Below the pieces are notes generated by a model that saw nothing but the letters and a program-made list of their open reading frames with translations, did not search any database and had not been told where the DNA came from. A DNA stretch of 64,000 nt from Coffea arabica (Eukaryota; Streptophyta; Magnoliopsida; Gentianales; Rubiaceae). Position numbers and translations under genes: made by a program. Of the stretch, positions 35,107 through 47,716 are shown one piece after another. Numbering within the stretch: the first letter of the stretch is position 1; every line of letters begins with the position of its first letter. The stretch is taken from assembly GCF_036785885.1 (NCBI RefSeq), contig NC_092320.1:17361557-17425556 (forward strand). The letters are read 5' to 3'.

Positions 35107-35234
35107 CCTTTGTTAAAATTCGACCATTTCATTTGAATACTTAACGTCGTCGTTTTGGAGGCGTTTCCCACCATCACCGTGTGTTGTAAGCCTTGAAGCC
35201 CCCGAAACAGATAAACCTTCCATTTCTTCCTCTC

Positions 35235-38200
35235 ATGGCAACATTACCCCATCACTCCCCCTTCCTGAAGCTCTCCAACCCACCCGAACCAAACTCCATC
35301 TCCCAACCCGCAAATGCAACCCGTCCAAGAACAACCCGGTTAACAATTCATTGCAAAAAACCCAAGAACGAGGAAGCATTCAAGGAGAAGCAGAAAGCCC
35401 ACGTGGACTACGACAATGGGACCCATCGTGTCTCTGTACAAGTCAGCGGGCTCCGGGCATCCGACTTGCCGAAGCGGCACCGTTTACGGGTCGCAACCGA
35501 CCGGTTCCAGAAGGACTGGTCCATCTCAGAGGTTGTGGAGAAGATAATGGCGCTCGACCGGTTTGAGGATATTGAAGGCGTCTTGAACCGCTGGGCTGGC
35601 CGGTTTGCCCGCAAGAATTTCCCGGTTCTTATCAGGGTAAGTAAACTTTGATGTTTAGTGAATCTTTTGGGACTTAATTTGTATTTAATCATTAAGTATT
35701 CAAGCTACTCAAGCTGGATTTGCTTGTTTCAGCTTGGCTCTAAATTCTAACATTGAGCTTAATATGTTTGTGTTCGATTTGATTGGACTCGTTTTCAAAT
35801 TAAATTTGGCTTTTGAAATATTAACCTTTTAGTTGAACTTTTTGTGGCGCGAAAAGGAAATTTTAAACAATTAAGACTTTAATTTTGTGCTGAACTTTGA
35901 ATTTGTGGTTTAAGGAGTTCTTTTTGTTACGGCGTTTCTTTTCCATCATTTGCATTTAAACGAAGAAATGCTTGCGACTCGAAATCCTGTTGATAGCGTA
36001 TGACTTGTTTTGCTTATTAGCCTTTTGACTTGTTGTTTTGGTTTGTTGTTTGATCTTCTGAATATTTTTTATATAGACCGTTGAGCTTCTTGTGTTTATG
36101 CGGTATAGGAAATAACTCAAACAGGTTCAATTGAACATAGCATTCAAGTGTTTTCTTGGATGAAGAATCAGAAGATATATTGTGCAAGAAATGATATCTA
36201 TAATATGATGATAAGATTACATGCTAGGCATAATCAAGTGGATCAAGCACGTGGCTTGTTCTTCGAGATGCAAAAGCGGAGGTATTCTTTTTCATTAACT
36301 TTATTTTTTCTGTAAAAACATCCACCATCTAGCTTCTATTAATTCCTGCCCTTGTTGCTTATCTTTTCCTTATAGATGCAAGCCGGATGTTGAAACCTAT
36401 AATGCACTCATTAATGTGCATGGTCGAATTGGTCAGTGGCGCTGGGCAATGAATATCATGGAAGACATGCTTCGTGCAGCTGTGTGTAATTGTATTTTTC
36501 TTTCCTGATCAATCTTTTTGTAGTTTAATCTGAGCTTTCTTCTTGATTTTGATTCCTTTTCTAGCTTTCAATTAGTGTATGCTAAAAGTAATCCACTTCA
36601 ACATGCCTGCAAGCAAACATTGTAGTTATTTTACCACAATTGCTTTCGTTCCCTTATTCATGACTGTGTGAATGATATAGCGTGAAAGCTTTAGTGACAT
36701 TAACATGTTGGAGGTGAAATATTTTAACAAACATCAAGTTTTCACTCCATCAATGGGTTGAAAAGACATGAAGATGCTGAAAACTTACTCCATCAAACTC
36801 CATTAGAATCAAACAATTGATGAAGAATAAAATTCATTAGGCTAGATGCACTTCTTCAATAGTTCTAATCATGGTCACCCATGTCAACTGTTCTTGTTAC
36901 ATTAAAGTTGGAAGTTTCTCTTCATCTGTTTTGAAGATTTGTCATTGTATAGACATCTTTGTGACCTTGATTGATTCATGCAGATTCCACCAAGTAGGTC
37001 AACTTACAACAACTTGATCAATGCATGTGGATCTACTGGTAATTGGAAAGAAGCTCTTAGAGTTTGCAAGCAAATGACCGAAAATGGTGTGGGGCCTGAT
37101 CTGGTGACCCACAATATAATGCTATCTGCATATAAAAGTGGGGCTGAATATTCTAGAGCATTATCCTACTTTGAACTGATGAAAGGAACAAATATTCGTC
37201 CTGACACTACTACCCTTAATATTATTATACATTGCCAGATAAAGCTTGGTCAATATGAGAAAGCTGTTCAACTTTTTAATTCAATGAGAGAGAAAAGAGC
37301 AGAATGTCACCCTGATGTTGTAACATTTACTACTATCATGCATATGTATTCGGTTTTGGGCCAGGTTGAAAACTGCAAAGCTGTTTTTAACTCGCTGCTG
37401 GCAGAAGGTTTGAAGCCTAATGTTGTTTCATATAATGCATTACTTGGTGCACATGCTTCATCTGGGATGAGTACAGAGGCCTTATCAATTTTTCATGAGA
37501 TGAAACAGAAGGGACTCAGGCCAGATGTTGTCTCTTTTACATCTTTGCTCAATGCTTATGGAAGGTCACAGCAACCACAGAAGGCCAGGGAAATATTTGA
37601 GATGATGAAACAGAACCATTGCAAACCAAATCTAGTGAGCTATAATGCTCTCATTGATGCCTTTGGTTATAATGGGCTTTTATCTGAAGCTGTTGAAGTG
37701 TTGCATGAAATGGAGCAGAATGGCGTCCAACCTAACGTTGTTACAATTAGTACCTTGTTGGTGGCCTGTGGCAGGTGTTGTCAAAAAGTGAAGATTGAAT
37801 CCATATTGCGAGCTGCTGAGTTGCGGCACATTAAATTGAACACAGTTGCATATAATTCTGCGATTGGAAGTTACATGAATTTTGGGGACTTTGATAAAGC
37901 AATAATTTTATATGGGTCGATGAGGAAACATAATGTTAAACCCGATTCTGTCACTTACAATGTGTTGATAAGTGGTTGCTGTAAGATGTCAAAGTTCTCT
38001 AATGCACTTGAATTTCTCAATGAAATGTTGGACCTCAAAGTTCCATTATCCCAAGAGGTGTATTCATCTGCTATATGTGCCTATAGTAAACAGGCAAGGA
38101 CTATCGATTTGTGACTACTGTCCCTGTAATTAGATTCTCCCATACTTATCTCTCTCTCTCTCTCTCTCTCAGGGTCAACTTGCTGGAGCAGAATCAATGT

Positions 38201-41184
38201 TTTCCATGATGAAGATGGCTGGTTTTCATCCCGATGTTGTCACATATACTGCTATGCTACATGCATATAGTGTTGGTGGTAAGATCCTATGTTGGACTAT
38301 TTCATATATGCTGGCTTAAAATTACTGATATTAAGAAGCTCAAACTGAATGTCTTGTGGAAATTCCGTATGCAGATGATTGGGAGAAAGCTTTTGCAATA
38401 TTTCAAGAAATGGAATTGCATGGTGTCCAGCCAGATTCTATAGCTTGTTCAACTCTTATGAGAGCTTTTAATAGAGGATGCCAACCAGGAAAAGTTCTGC
38501 TTGCTGCAGATTTTATGAAAGAAAAGAAGATCCCCTTGTCAGATGCTATTTTCTCCGAAATTATCTCAGCATGTACCATGTGAGTTTTTCACTTTTTAAG
38601 CATGTTTTTCATGTTACAATGCTAATTTCTCTATTGTAGAATCCTTCTGCAGTTTTTAACGGATATGATTGGATTCTGTTATTTTGTGTGGGTATAAGTT
38701 TGATTTTTGTGGCCTGGTTATAAGCGTGATTTGAAGTGTTCTTTTTTACATATTTACAATGCACTTATGGATGTGGCTAGCTGGTTGGATCAGTGGCACT
38801 TGTGAAATTTACTGCATCATGTAACAGCTTTTTGCTTTAAGTTACAGAAAAAGAAAACATGCTAAATCAGCTTAGCATAAGAAAGTGGGAACGATTTTGA
38901 GTGGTTTCTAGTGTTCCTCATGTAACTTAATAGGTTTCTGGAACATGGTGAAATACTTGGTCATCTCTGATTAACATGCTAGTGCAAATTGATTAATCAT
39001 TCAAAGGCATGTCTTATTGTTGTCAAACCAAAAATACGAGAGCTAAACTAGGAATGCAACTGATCACTGACTGGCAAAGTTTAGGGGTATCTGGAATTAT
39101 CTCAAATGTGATGGTTTTCCTTTATGCTCATTTTATTGGATTAGTAGAATTATAGCAGAGTTTTCCCTATTATAAAACTTCTGTGATTGGTACTGGATAG
39201 CAACTTGTGAACTTGCTTCAGAAATTCCACTGTGTTTTCTATTCCTGGTCTTTAAATCATTTGTTTGTGAATGAAGCTTGCGAGATTGGAGAAGAACTAC
39301 TGAAATTATAAAAATGATGGAGACTTCATTAGCTGTTATCTCTGTTGGAACTCTTAATCAACTTTTGCATGCTATCGGGAAATCTGGGAAGATTGAAACC
39401 ATGATGAAGGTAATTGGAAGCTTCTCATTTATTCTTCTCTTATACCTAGAATAAATGCAACAGCATTTCCTCACGCAAAGTAGGATCTATTTTCTCTTTC
39501 CTAATTTGAAGTCTGAGTCCTGATGCCTTTATTATCCTTTTCGTATCAAATACAGTTATTCTACAAGATGGTGGCATTAGGTAGTGAAGTCAACTTCTCA
39601 ACGTATTCAATTCTCTTAAAGAATCTTTTGGCTTCTGGAAATTGGAGGAAATATGTGGAGGTAAGCTCATAAAATGCCTCTGTTATTTTCCCTGTTTATA
39701 CATTGATATAGACATGCATCAATGTGCATGTGCCTGTGTATCTGGACATATTGTCATGATCATTGGACTACTAAACTAAAATATGTGCCTTCACCAAAAT
39801 GCTCATGTAAGAATTAGGTGATGACCCTTCTGGATTATGCAGGTAAACTTGTCCTTAAATATTATATAGGGGAAAAGCTATAGATGGAGAAATTCCAGTT
39901 ACAAGATTATGAATCTGGTATTATATTTACTCTGCCTGTTTGAGAAGACTGCTCAATTGGCATGAAATCTAGGAATCTTGGAGTTAAAAGTCACTACATC
40001 CTGCTTCTGGCTGGAAGCACTTGACATGTCATGTTTTTTGAGTTGGGATTATATGAGATAGCTGTTCCCATTTGTAGTTGGAAATGGAATATACTGAATC
40101 TTACTCATTCATTCGGTCTCTCCTTGAGCTATATTCAGCTAAATTCTGGTGCAGGTTCTGCAATGGATGGAGGATGGAGGAATTCAGCCTTCAATGAAAA
40201 TGTACCATGACATACTATCCTTTGCTCAAAAAAGCGCTGGAATTCAGTATGGAGCTACCATACAAGAGTGTGTTGGTAAGTTAGCACTCAAAGGGGCAAT
40301 TAGCATCTCTGTTGCATACTATTTATGCAGAATACCACTCCCTATTCTTACTAAGAAACTGAAGAAGCCTCAAAAAACTGAAGATTTGTTTTGTTGCATG
40401 CTTTTATCTTGAGGAATCTTTCTGGAAAATTGCTTTTGACCCATTTTTATGCATGTAAATAAGATAGTAGAAGGCAATCAGAGGTTCCTGAAAGTGAGTT
40501 TTTAACTTTAAAAGTGATTTTACATTAGAACCTGAATTCCATTCCATGCTTAAGCTTTCAATTTTGTCACAATGTGTGTGTAGCTCTAAGTAGTGGCATC
40601 TGAACGATTGCTTGGCTTTGATAATTCGATTTATCTTCATATAATCCTTGAGTCTGACTGCAAAAAGCTTTTGACTCAAATTGCTACTTTTTAGACTGAA
40701 TTGCAGATAATATATCACTTGAGTTGATTGACTTGACCAAGCGTGGAATTTGTTGGTCTAATCAACTTCAGTCAAGCTACAATGGCTTTGTATTGGTTTC
40801 CTCAGGAAACCTTCTCAAAGGCATTTAATCATGTAAATCTTTGAGTTCTATAATTACTTCTTCTTCGAATGTGAATAGCTTGGGATTGCTTATGCTCTAT
40901 TTTTTGACTGAAAATGTTCCACTTAAGTCTAGGTCTAGGACCAGAGTTACCTTGCACATCATGCCCAAGTAACAAGGATGAAATTGAGGATCTTCTATCT
41001 TGATCCTTCCATGTCTTTCATACGCAGGAATAAACTTTTTCTCTTGCTCATTTCATTTGATTACAATTTTGAATGCTTGACAGAATCCATGAAGAGGAGA
41101 AGTAAAGTTGAAGCATCGCTGGAAAAGCCAAGAGAATCCTCCTCGCAAGCCCAAGCATTGGTAGGTGGAGTAAATATTTTATAG
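35235..41184 (+). CDS. EMB2654: EMB2654-type PPR protein (chloroplast trans-splicing factor)
   Basis: P-class pentatricopeptide repeat protein closely matching Arabidopsis EMB2654 (AT2G41720), which is needed for trans-splicing of chloroplast rps12. Exons: 35235-35636, 36109-36281, 36376-36481, 36984-38093, 38173-38278, 38375-38579, 39277-39409, 39556-39660, 40155-40275 and 41084-41184, giving about 853 residues (Arabidopsis about 820). The N-terminal ~40 residues are Ser/Thr/Pro/Arg-rich, as expected of a plastid transit peptide. A conserved pre-repeat block (RFQKDWSISEVVEKIMALDR) is followed by tandem PPR motifs such as SRSTYNNLINACGSTGNW and PDVVTFTTIMHMYS. The start is the first ATG after an in-frame TTG. 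Intron 4 uses a GC donor (CAG|GCAAGG). The C-terminus may be spliced differently (see findings). Confidence 0.93.
38149..38170. repeat. (TC)11 microsatellite serving as polypyrimidine tract
   Basis: Eleven TC units run directly into the AG acceptor (38,171-38,172) of EMB2654 intron 4, so the microsatellite is itself the polypyrimidine tract. Confidence 0.9.
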
Positions 41185-41945
41185 GAATGATCTGGCAGTT
41201 GCAGTAGAAACAGGGTGTATAATCTTGATGTTATTACATATCTTGGATAAACTTCCATGGCTTGGTTTCAGGAATCTAGTTTCATTCGTCTGCTCAATTT
41301 GATAAATAACAGAAAGGATTATAGCAGCTTATCTCTCAAATCACCGAGTCTGCATCAGGGGTGGGGGAAAAAGCCATAACATGTAAATGTCTCGCTATAA
41401 TAGATGCTCTGTTTCACGAAACAACTGTGTCATCAGTTAGTGATTTCTCCCATTACTTGTTAGAGATACATAACGCCTATATGCAGGATTTATAACTGTG
41501 TGGTCCAAAAGATTATGTAATTCAAAGCCAGAGAAAACGATAGCGAGTTTACTCTTGGCTCAAGTGAAGGGCCATAATAATGTCAAGTCAGTGAAAATGG
41601 AAAGTTAGCTCCTGTGATTTTTAATCGGTTTTGCGTTGTAAAGTTTCACCGGCTTCATTTTAATTTTTTCTTTCTCCCTATTGTAGTTTTTGGAAAGGGA
41701 ACAAATTATTTGGTTTAAATCGAATACTGTAACGCTGAACCTGTATATGGTTGTTTGTTCAACAATTCAACCAGGCCTCCTGGGGCTGACTGAAAAGGGA
41801 CATTATGCCAATGGACCATTCAGTGGTGTGTTAATTAACAACCTGTGGAGAAATTTCATTCATAATGCAATTGGAAAGAGTTTTTCACAAAAGAAAAATT
41901 AAAGAGAGAGAGAGAGAGAAGGAGCAACAGGAGTCAAGAGTTGCG
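41185..41945 (+). other. Probable EMB2654 3' region
   Basis: No separate gene. It contains an acceptor-like site at 41,270 that opens a possible alternative last coding exon (41,271 to about 41,380), and an (AG)n tract near 41,904-41,920. Confidence 0.45.
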
Positions 41946-43560
41946 CGACCAATAGGTAACCAGCAACCTGTTTAGAAGGTATAATTGTCCAAGCTCTTAG
42001 CAGCAAGTCAAAACAAAACTGATGAGTTGACAAAACATCACATCTATACGTGAAATAACAGAAGATACATCTTGTATTTTATCATGTGTATACATTCCCC
42101 CGTTGGAAATGCAAGCAGCCTTAGTTAAGTGTACATGTATTAACAAATTAAGAAATGCTCAGGCCTCAGATTCTATTCATACATTCACCCTGTATAGGTC
42201 CAAGCATTACAAAGCAGAACAGGACACAATTTTTAGGGCCATCGAGATTGTACTTTGAACCCCACAAGAGTAGTGACTACCAAGTTCAAGCTCAATTATG
42301 GAAAAGAGCAATTGATCTATCCGAAACAACTGTGCAATACCCAGAATAGCGATAATCCATATGTTTAGCCTGAAAAGTCCAGTCTGCACAATTCAAAAAC
42401 CAGCAGGGTGGCAGCCACTACTCTTCATGCATCGTAGCATCCCCCTAAAAAATCATAATTATTGATGGTAATGAACTCCAGAAGAGCATTCAAACTGAAA
42501 GAGCAAAGTGCAGTGACAAACAATCAGTGATTAATTTCCCAAACAGCAAAAGGTTTTAAGGGCCATTGAAGTTGTACCAAAAACCCCCACAAAGTTGTGA
42601 CTGCCAAGTGCAAAATCAACTATGCAAAAGCAAATGAACTGCTGAAACAATGTGCAACACCAAGAATAGCTATAATCCATGCCTAGCTTGCAAAGTCCGG
42701 TCAGCACAATTCGACATTCCTTGAAACATCATACTTGTTGATCATAATGAACTGCCTAACAGCAATTTTATTAGAAGAACAAAGTGCAGCAACAACCAAC
42801 CAGTGATTGATTTCCCAAATAGCAAAAACAAAAGGTCAAAAGTGCACAAAACACCCAAAAAGACATCAACATGGCAACAAAGAACCAGATTGTCCAAAAT
42901 CAATGAAGTCATGTTAAAAAATCAATTTGCGAAAAACAGTACCATCGGCTATTGCTTTTTTTGGAGTTGGGAGGTGTATACTTCTTGTCGTTTGCTGTTA
43001 GGTTTCCAAAAGAAATCCAAATTAAGCAGAAGGATGACAAGTACATTAAAAGATATGGAACAACAATATGAAATAATCCTAGCTACTTTGAAAATTCTTG
43101 ATATCATATGGGAAGAAAAAGTAATTACCTACTAACACCAGCAGTGAGGAATGAATTTCCAATGCAATTGTGGTACACTGAACAGCAGATTATGGCCCTT
43201 GTCATTTCTTGAAGAAGTTGGCAGTCATCCAGAGTTGCTCGGACGGTTGTCTTTAATTTCGACCAAAACTGCTGAGCATCATCTTATTATGTTTATGAAT
43301 GAGATGCTTACTGCTTCAGTTTTGAAAGAAACAGAAGCAACCTTTGTCCTTTCAATAAGATCCATAAATCATCACAGTACCAACATGCACAAAAAACTCA
43401 AACCTCATCCTCGAGGGGGTTAAGATTCAGAAGTGAGACTTCGGTCAAGAAGAGCATAAGACCGACCGCTGGAGTAGAATGCAAAGGGCAGAAATAAAAG
43501 TGAACTTTTGAAGCATAGACCGCCTTCATGAACCCAGAACAGACCCATACTAACTTGTAT
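41946..43560. repeat. Tandem duplication, copy 1
   Basis: This matches 43,619-44,965 along its length. Anchors in the same order are CC(A)GCAACCTGTTTAGAA (about 41,960), ATAGGTCCAAGCATT (about 42,195), GGGTGGCAGC (about 42,409), CGGCTATTGCTT (about 42,946), CCAACATGCA (about 43,380) and CGCCTTCATGAACCC (about 43,522). Copy 1 is longer because a segment of about 180 bp (42,550-42,720) repeats the block at 42,235-42,400. No long reading frame is present. Confidence 0.85.
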
Positions 43561-43618
43561 CTTAAGATACAGATCGGCCTTCAAGTAAAATATTTTGGGA
43601 ACAGAACACAGACTTGGG

Positions 43619-44965
43619 TGATTAATAGGTAGCCAGTAACCTGTTTAGAATACAATGTCCAAGTTCTTAGCAGTATGTCAGACCAAAATGAACCATGACA
43701 GGAATCTGTTAAAACAAAATCACATCCATAAATGGAAAAAATTAAAAACATAATTTAAAAAGAACATGTTGTGAATTCAAGCAGGCTTAAGGTACACGTA
43801 TTAACATGTCATGAAATCTTTAGGCTCCAAATGCCATTTATGTGTTCTCATTGTATAGGTCCAAGCATTTCAAAACAAAACGCCACTACATTTTTAGGGC
43901 CATGGAAGTTGTACCTATGAACCCCAAAAAGTAGTGACTGCCAAGTGCAAAGTTAGATACTCAAAAGCAACTGAACTGCCAAAACAACTATGCTACACCC
44001 ATGATAGCTATAATCCATCCTAGCTTGCAAATTCCAATCCATAGAATTCGACAACCAGCAGGGTGGCAGCTACCACCATTCATGCTTCAGAGTATATCCC
44101 TTAAAAAACCATAACCGTTGACGTGATTGACAGGGTTTCCGGTCTAATATAACGAACTCCAGAAAACCATTCAGACTAAAAGAAGAAAGTACAGCAACAA
44201 CCAACCAGATATTAATTTCCCAAAAACACCCAAAAAAGACATTAAAATGGCAGCAGAGAACCAGATATAGAAAAAGAAATAAAATTATATAAAATATCAA
44301 ATAATTTGAGGAAAACCGCACCATCAGCTATTGCTTATTGGAGTTCAGAGTCGATCTGGATTGCTAAATTCTCGCAAAAGGCCAATCCATATACTTTTCG
44401 TCATTTGCTGTCAGTTTTTCAGAATAAATCCAGTATAAGCAGAAGGCTGGAATACATACATTGAAAAATAAGGAACAACAAAAGGAAATAACCCTAGGTA
44501 GGTTGATCATTCTTGAAACATTGTGGGGAGAAAAAGTGATTACCCACTGACAGCGGTGAAGAATGAAGATCAAACACGTTCATGGCACATTGAACTGCAG
44601 CTTATGGCCCATGTCAATTCTAGTAGAAACTGCTCTCTTCCATGGTTGCCTTCGATGGCACTCTTAACCTTTAAGCAAAACTGCTGAGAATCATCTTGTC
44701 ATGTTTATGATGGCTTATGCTTACTGCTTCGGTTTTTAAAGAAGAAGAAGCAGCATCTGTCCTTTAAATAGGATCCATGTATCATCATGGTGCCAACATG
44801 CAGAAAAGACCAAACTCATTCTTCAAGGGACTCAGAATTCAGAAGTGAGACCTTTACCCAGAAAAGCATATGAGCGGCTGCAGGAGTGGAATGTGAAGGG
44901 CGGAAATAGAAGTCAACTAGTGCAGTATAGACCACCTTCATGAACCCAAAACAGACCAGGTACCA
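43619..44965. repeat. Tandem duplication, copy 2
   Basis: Second direct copy of the block at 41,946-43,560, with anchors near 43,633, 43,856, 44,061, 44,325, 44,792 and 44,932. It lies directly downstream (3') of the minus-strand PPR gene. On the minus strand each copy has donor-like GTAATC or GTAATTA phrases at corresponding sites (about 44,540 and 43,125). The block may therefore derive from the gene's 3' untranslated exons. Confidence 0.85.
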
Positions 44966-45227
44966 ATGATTTCTGTCTTAAGCATACAGGTCTAGTTTCA
45001 AGCAAAACATTTGGAGAAATGGAAACCCAGAATCTGAAACTGAAAACCAAGCCATAACTCATGTAAGAACCCAAATTACCCAATTTTAGACAAACAGAAG
45101 TGGGTTTGTGGATTTAATCTGCCAGATAAACACTACTTCAAAAATAACCTCCTAGTACTCTCCAGATGGGGCAGAGAAGAGCATCCAAAAATCTGCAACG
45201 TTGAATGAAAACCAATCGCTAGAAAAC

Positions 45228-47660
45228 TTACCCATGTGACACACTTTCCAGTTTTCTTACTTTTCTATATCTATGATGAATTAAAAGGGATTTAGTATTT
45301 TTGTAAAGATAGGAATCTAAATTGTATCCCATGGACTTCATTTCTTTTAAGAGATAAAATGCATCCTCCGCCTTCTCTTGAGAATGAAGTAACATAGTTA
45401 GTAGATTGTTGCAGATTCGTGGCATCAATCGGATGCCTTTCTCCAGAGTGTACAGGAAAATGCTAATTGCCTGATCCAGCTTTCCATCAGTGCAAACACT
45501 CTGGATTAACATCACACAACCAGGAGCAGATATATTTATAGAAAGCTCCTCAAGGATGGAGAAAACCTTTAAAGCCTCCTCTGTTCTTCGTGCCTGACAC
45601 AGACCAATGAGCCAAATATTATAAGGTGCAGAATCAAAAGTTACTGACTGAAAATCAATTTCAAGTATCCCTTTAACAGCCATTTCCAAGTTTCCCTCCT
45701 CAAAATGTTTTTCAATGGACCCAATTTTTTCATTTGCCTCACCACCAACAGCCTTCATATATTTCAACCAAATGCTAGAAGCCAGGGATGTCTTCATATT
45801 TCTGCAAGCCCAAGTCATAAGTGACTTGTAAACCTCTGGGCCAGGCGTGCATCCATTATTACTCATCTGTTCAAAGAGCTTAAATGCATCCTCTTCACGA
45901 CCAGCCCTCTGAAGCCCATCTATTAGAGTTCCATATGTGATTTTATCGGGAGAATGCCCCTTGAGTTGGAGCTCCTCAAAAAGTTTGAAAGCACCATTCA
46001 AATTGCCACCTTTGCATAAGCCATTTATCAAAATGTTGTATGTTATGACATTTGGTACAACCCCACTATCAGCCAGCTGCATGAGAAGCTTGTAAGCTTT
46101 TAATATCAGCCCAGAGTCGCACAATTTCTCCACCATTGTTTGGAGGCTTGCACTATCAAGGACTCTATCTGCACCCTGAGAAAGCCTTAGAAATAATGAA
46201 GGATTTTTTCCTATCTCCATCCTGTAGAACATAAGGTGAGCTTTCTCAAGCTGACCAGACATACATAAACCATGAATAAGAGCATTAAAGGTTACAACAG
46301 AGGGAAAGCAGCCAATCTTCTCCATCTCATCAAAAATATTCTGCGCCTCTCGAACCATGCCATTCTCACACAAAGCACAAATTAAAACAGTATAAGTGCA
46401 TGTATCAGGGAAGAGATCATTCCTTGAAATTTCTAGCTGAAGAGACCGCGCTTGATCTAACAGACCTATGTCACAGAACCCCTTAATTAAAGTATTGTAA
46501 CATTGAGTATCTGGTACAACACCCCTTTGTGTCATGTCCTTCAACAGATTCAAAGCATCCTTTAACCTTCCAGCTTGCGATAGCCCACGCATCATAGTCG
46601 TATATAATACTCGATCAGGTATCACAGGAATCTCAAAAAGTTTCTGAAAGAGTTCGTGTGCTTCATCAATCCTACGGGCTCTAATCAAGCCATCAACCAA
46701 ACAACTGTAGCCTGGTAGTTTAACGGCATAGCCATCTTTTGTAAAAGACTTCAACAGGGCAAATGCCTCATCAACCCTGCCTAACTTACAAAACCCATTA
46801 AGCAAAGCATTATAAGTGACATTATCCGGCAAACAACCACTAGTCTTCATCAAATTAAACAGCCTATGTGCATCATCAGTCCTCTTCGCCTGACACAAAC
46901 CCGAGAGAATCACAGTGTAGGTAATCTTACTAGGCAACAATCCTAGATCACGCATTTCATCAAACAGATGCAACGCATCCTGAGTCTTCCCACTCTTGCA
47001 CAACCCATGGATCAAAATGTTAAAAGTCGAGCGATTAGGCCTACAATTTGATTTCAACATCATATTATACAGTGCCAACGCTAACAAAATGACATCTTTC
47101 TTAACTACAACATGCAATGTTGTGTTATAAACAAATAAATCCGGTGTACAATCGAACTCTCTCATTTTCCCGAATGTTTCCACGGCCTTTTCAGCATTTT
47201 TAATCTTCCAATACGCCGAAATCAATACGACCAATGCAGCTGAATCCATAGGACCCAACCGTTTCCTAACCTCGTCAAAAATCCTCCAATATAACTCAAA
47301 CCCATCAAGATGACCACTTTTACCACTACAATTATCCCCAACAAGCATGTCAACTATTAAACTATGTGAAGCCCGACTGCGAAGACGCTTGTTCTTCATA
47401 GCCCAGATAAAAAATCTAAATCCCAATTCAAGGTTTTTCTTTTTTTCTTCAATAACAGAAGCTACCACTTCACGAGTTATAAAAGGGACTACCTTCTCAA
47501 GAGCTGGCTCCATTGGGCTAATTTGCTCAATGATATTGAGAACCTCATTGGTGACCGCCAATTTGCAAGAAGATGAAGAAAATGATGCCCGGCGACGGTG
47601 AAGGTTATACGAATAAGAACGGGAAATCACATCGGAAGTCGTCTTTCTTAACATTTTCAA
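45228..47660 (-). CDS. P-class PPR protein, At1g79540-like
   Basis: Intronless frame of 810 codons with tandem 35-residue PPR motifs from about residue 140 to the C-terminus, for example PNRSTFNILIHGLCKSGKT, PDNVTYNALLNGFCKLGRV and PNVITYNILINGLCKGGNL. There are no E, DYW or SMR domains, so it is P-class, predicted to bind organellar RNA and act in processing, splicing or stabilisation. The N-terminus (Arg/Ser-rich, residues 1-33) looks like a mitochondrial presequence. From memory it best matches Arabidopsis At1g79540, a similar-length protein without a characterised role known to me. The stop codon TAA lies in the sequence GGGTAAG, which resembles a splice donor, so a spliced alternative C-terminus cannot be excluded. 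The start is the first ATG, with another two codons later. Confidence 0.92.
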   Translation of the reverse strand: MKMLRKTTSDVISRSYSYNLHRRRASFSSSSCKLAVTNEVLNIIEQISPMEPALEKVVPFITREVVASVIEEKKKNLELGFRFFIWAMKNKRLRSRASHSLIVDMLVGDNCSGKSGHLDGFELYWRIFDEVRKRLGPMDSAALVVLISAYWKIKNAEKAVETFGKMREFDCTPDLFVYNTTLHVVVKKDVILLALALYNMMLKSNCRPNRSTFNILIHGLCKSGKTQDALHLFDEMRDLGLLPSKITYTVILSGLCQAKRTDDAHRLFNLMKTSGCLPDNVTYNALLNGFCKLGRVDEAFALLKSFTKDGYAVKLPGYSCLVDGLIRARRIDEAHELFQKLFEIPVIPDRVLYTTMMRGLSQAGRLKDALNLLKDMTQRGVVPDTQCYNTLIKGFCDIGLLDQARSLQLEISRNDLFPDTCTYTVLICALCENGMVREAQNIFDEMEKIGCFPSVVTFNALIHGLCMSGQLEKAHLMFYRMEIGKNPSLFLRLSQGADRVLDSASLQTMVEKLCDSGLILKAYKLLMQLADSGVVPNVITYNILINGLCKGGNLNGAFKLFEELQLKGHSPDKITYGTLIDGLQRAGREEDAFKLFEQMSNNGCTPGPEVYKSLMTWACRNMKTSLASSIWLKYMKAVGGEANEKIGSIEKHFEEGNLEMAVKGILEIDFQSVTFDSAPYNIWLIGLCQARRTEEALKVFSILEELSINISAPGCVMLIQSVCTDGKLDQAISIFLYTLEKGIRLMPRICNNLLTMLLHSQEKAEDAFYLLKEMKSMGYNLDSYLYKNTKSLLIHHRYRKVRKLESVSHG

Positions 47661-47716
47661 TTGGTGGCGCTGAGAAGTTCGCCTGCATGAAATCGGAGCA
47701 TTGTGGCTAGCAGTAA

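Noticed and set aside
34787..35116. Open frame of 109 codons in GC-rich sequence
   Set aside because: It begins in poly-T and crosses the SINE body and both target duplications. The Pro/Arg-rich peptide is a composition artefact.
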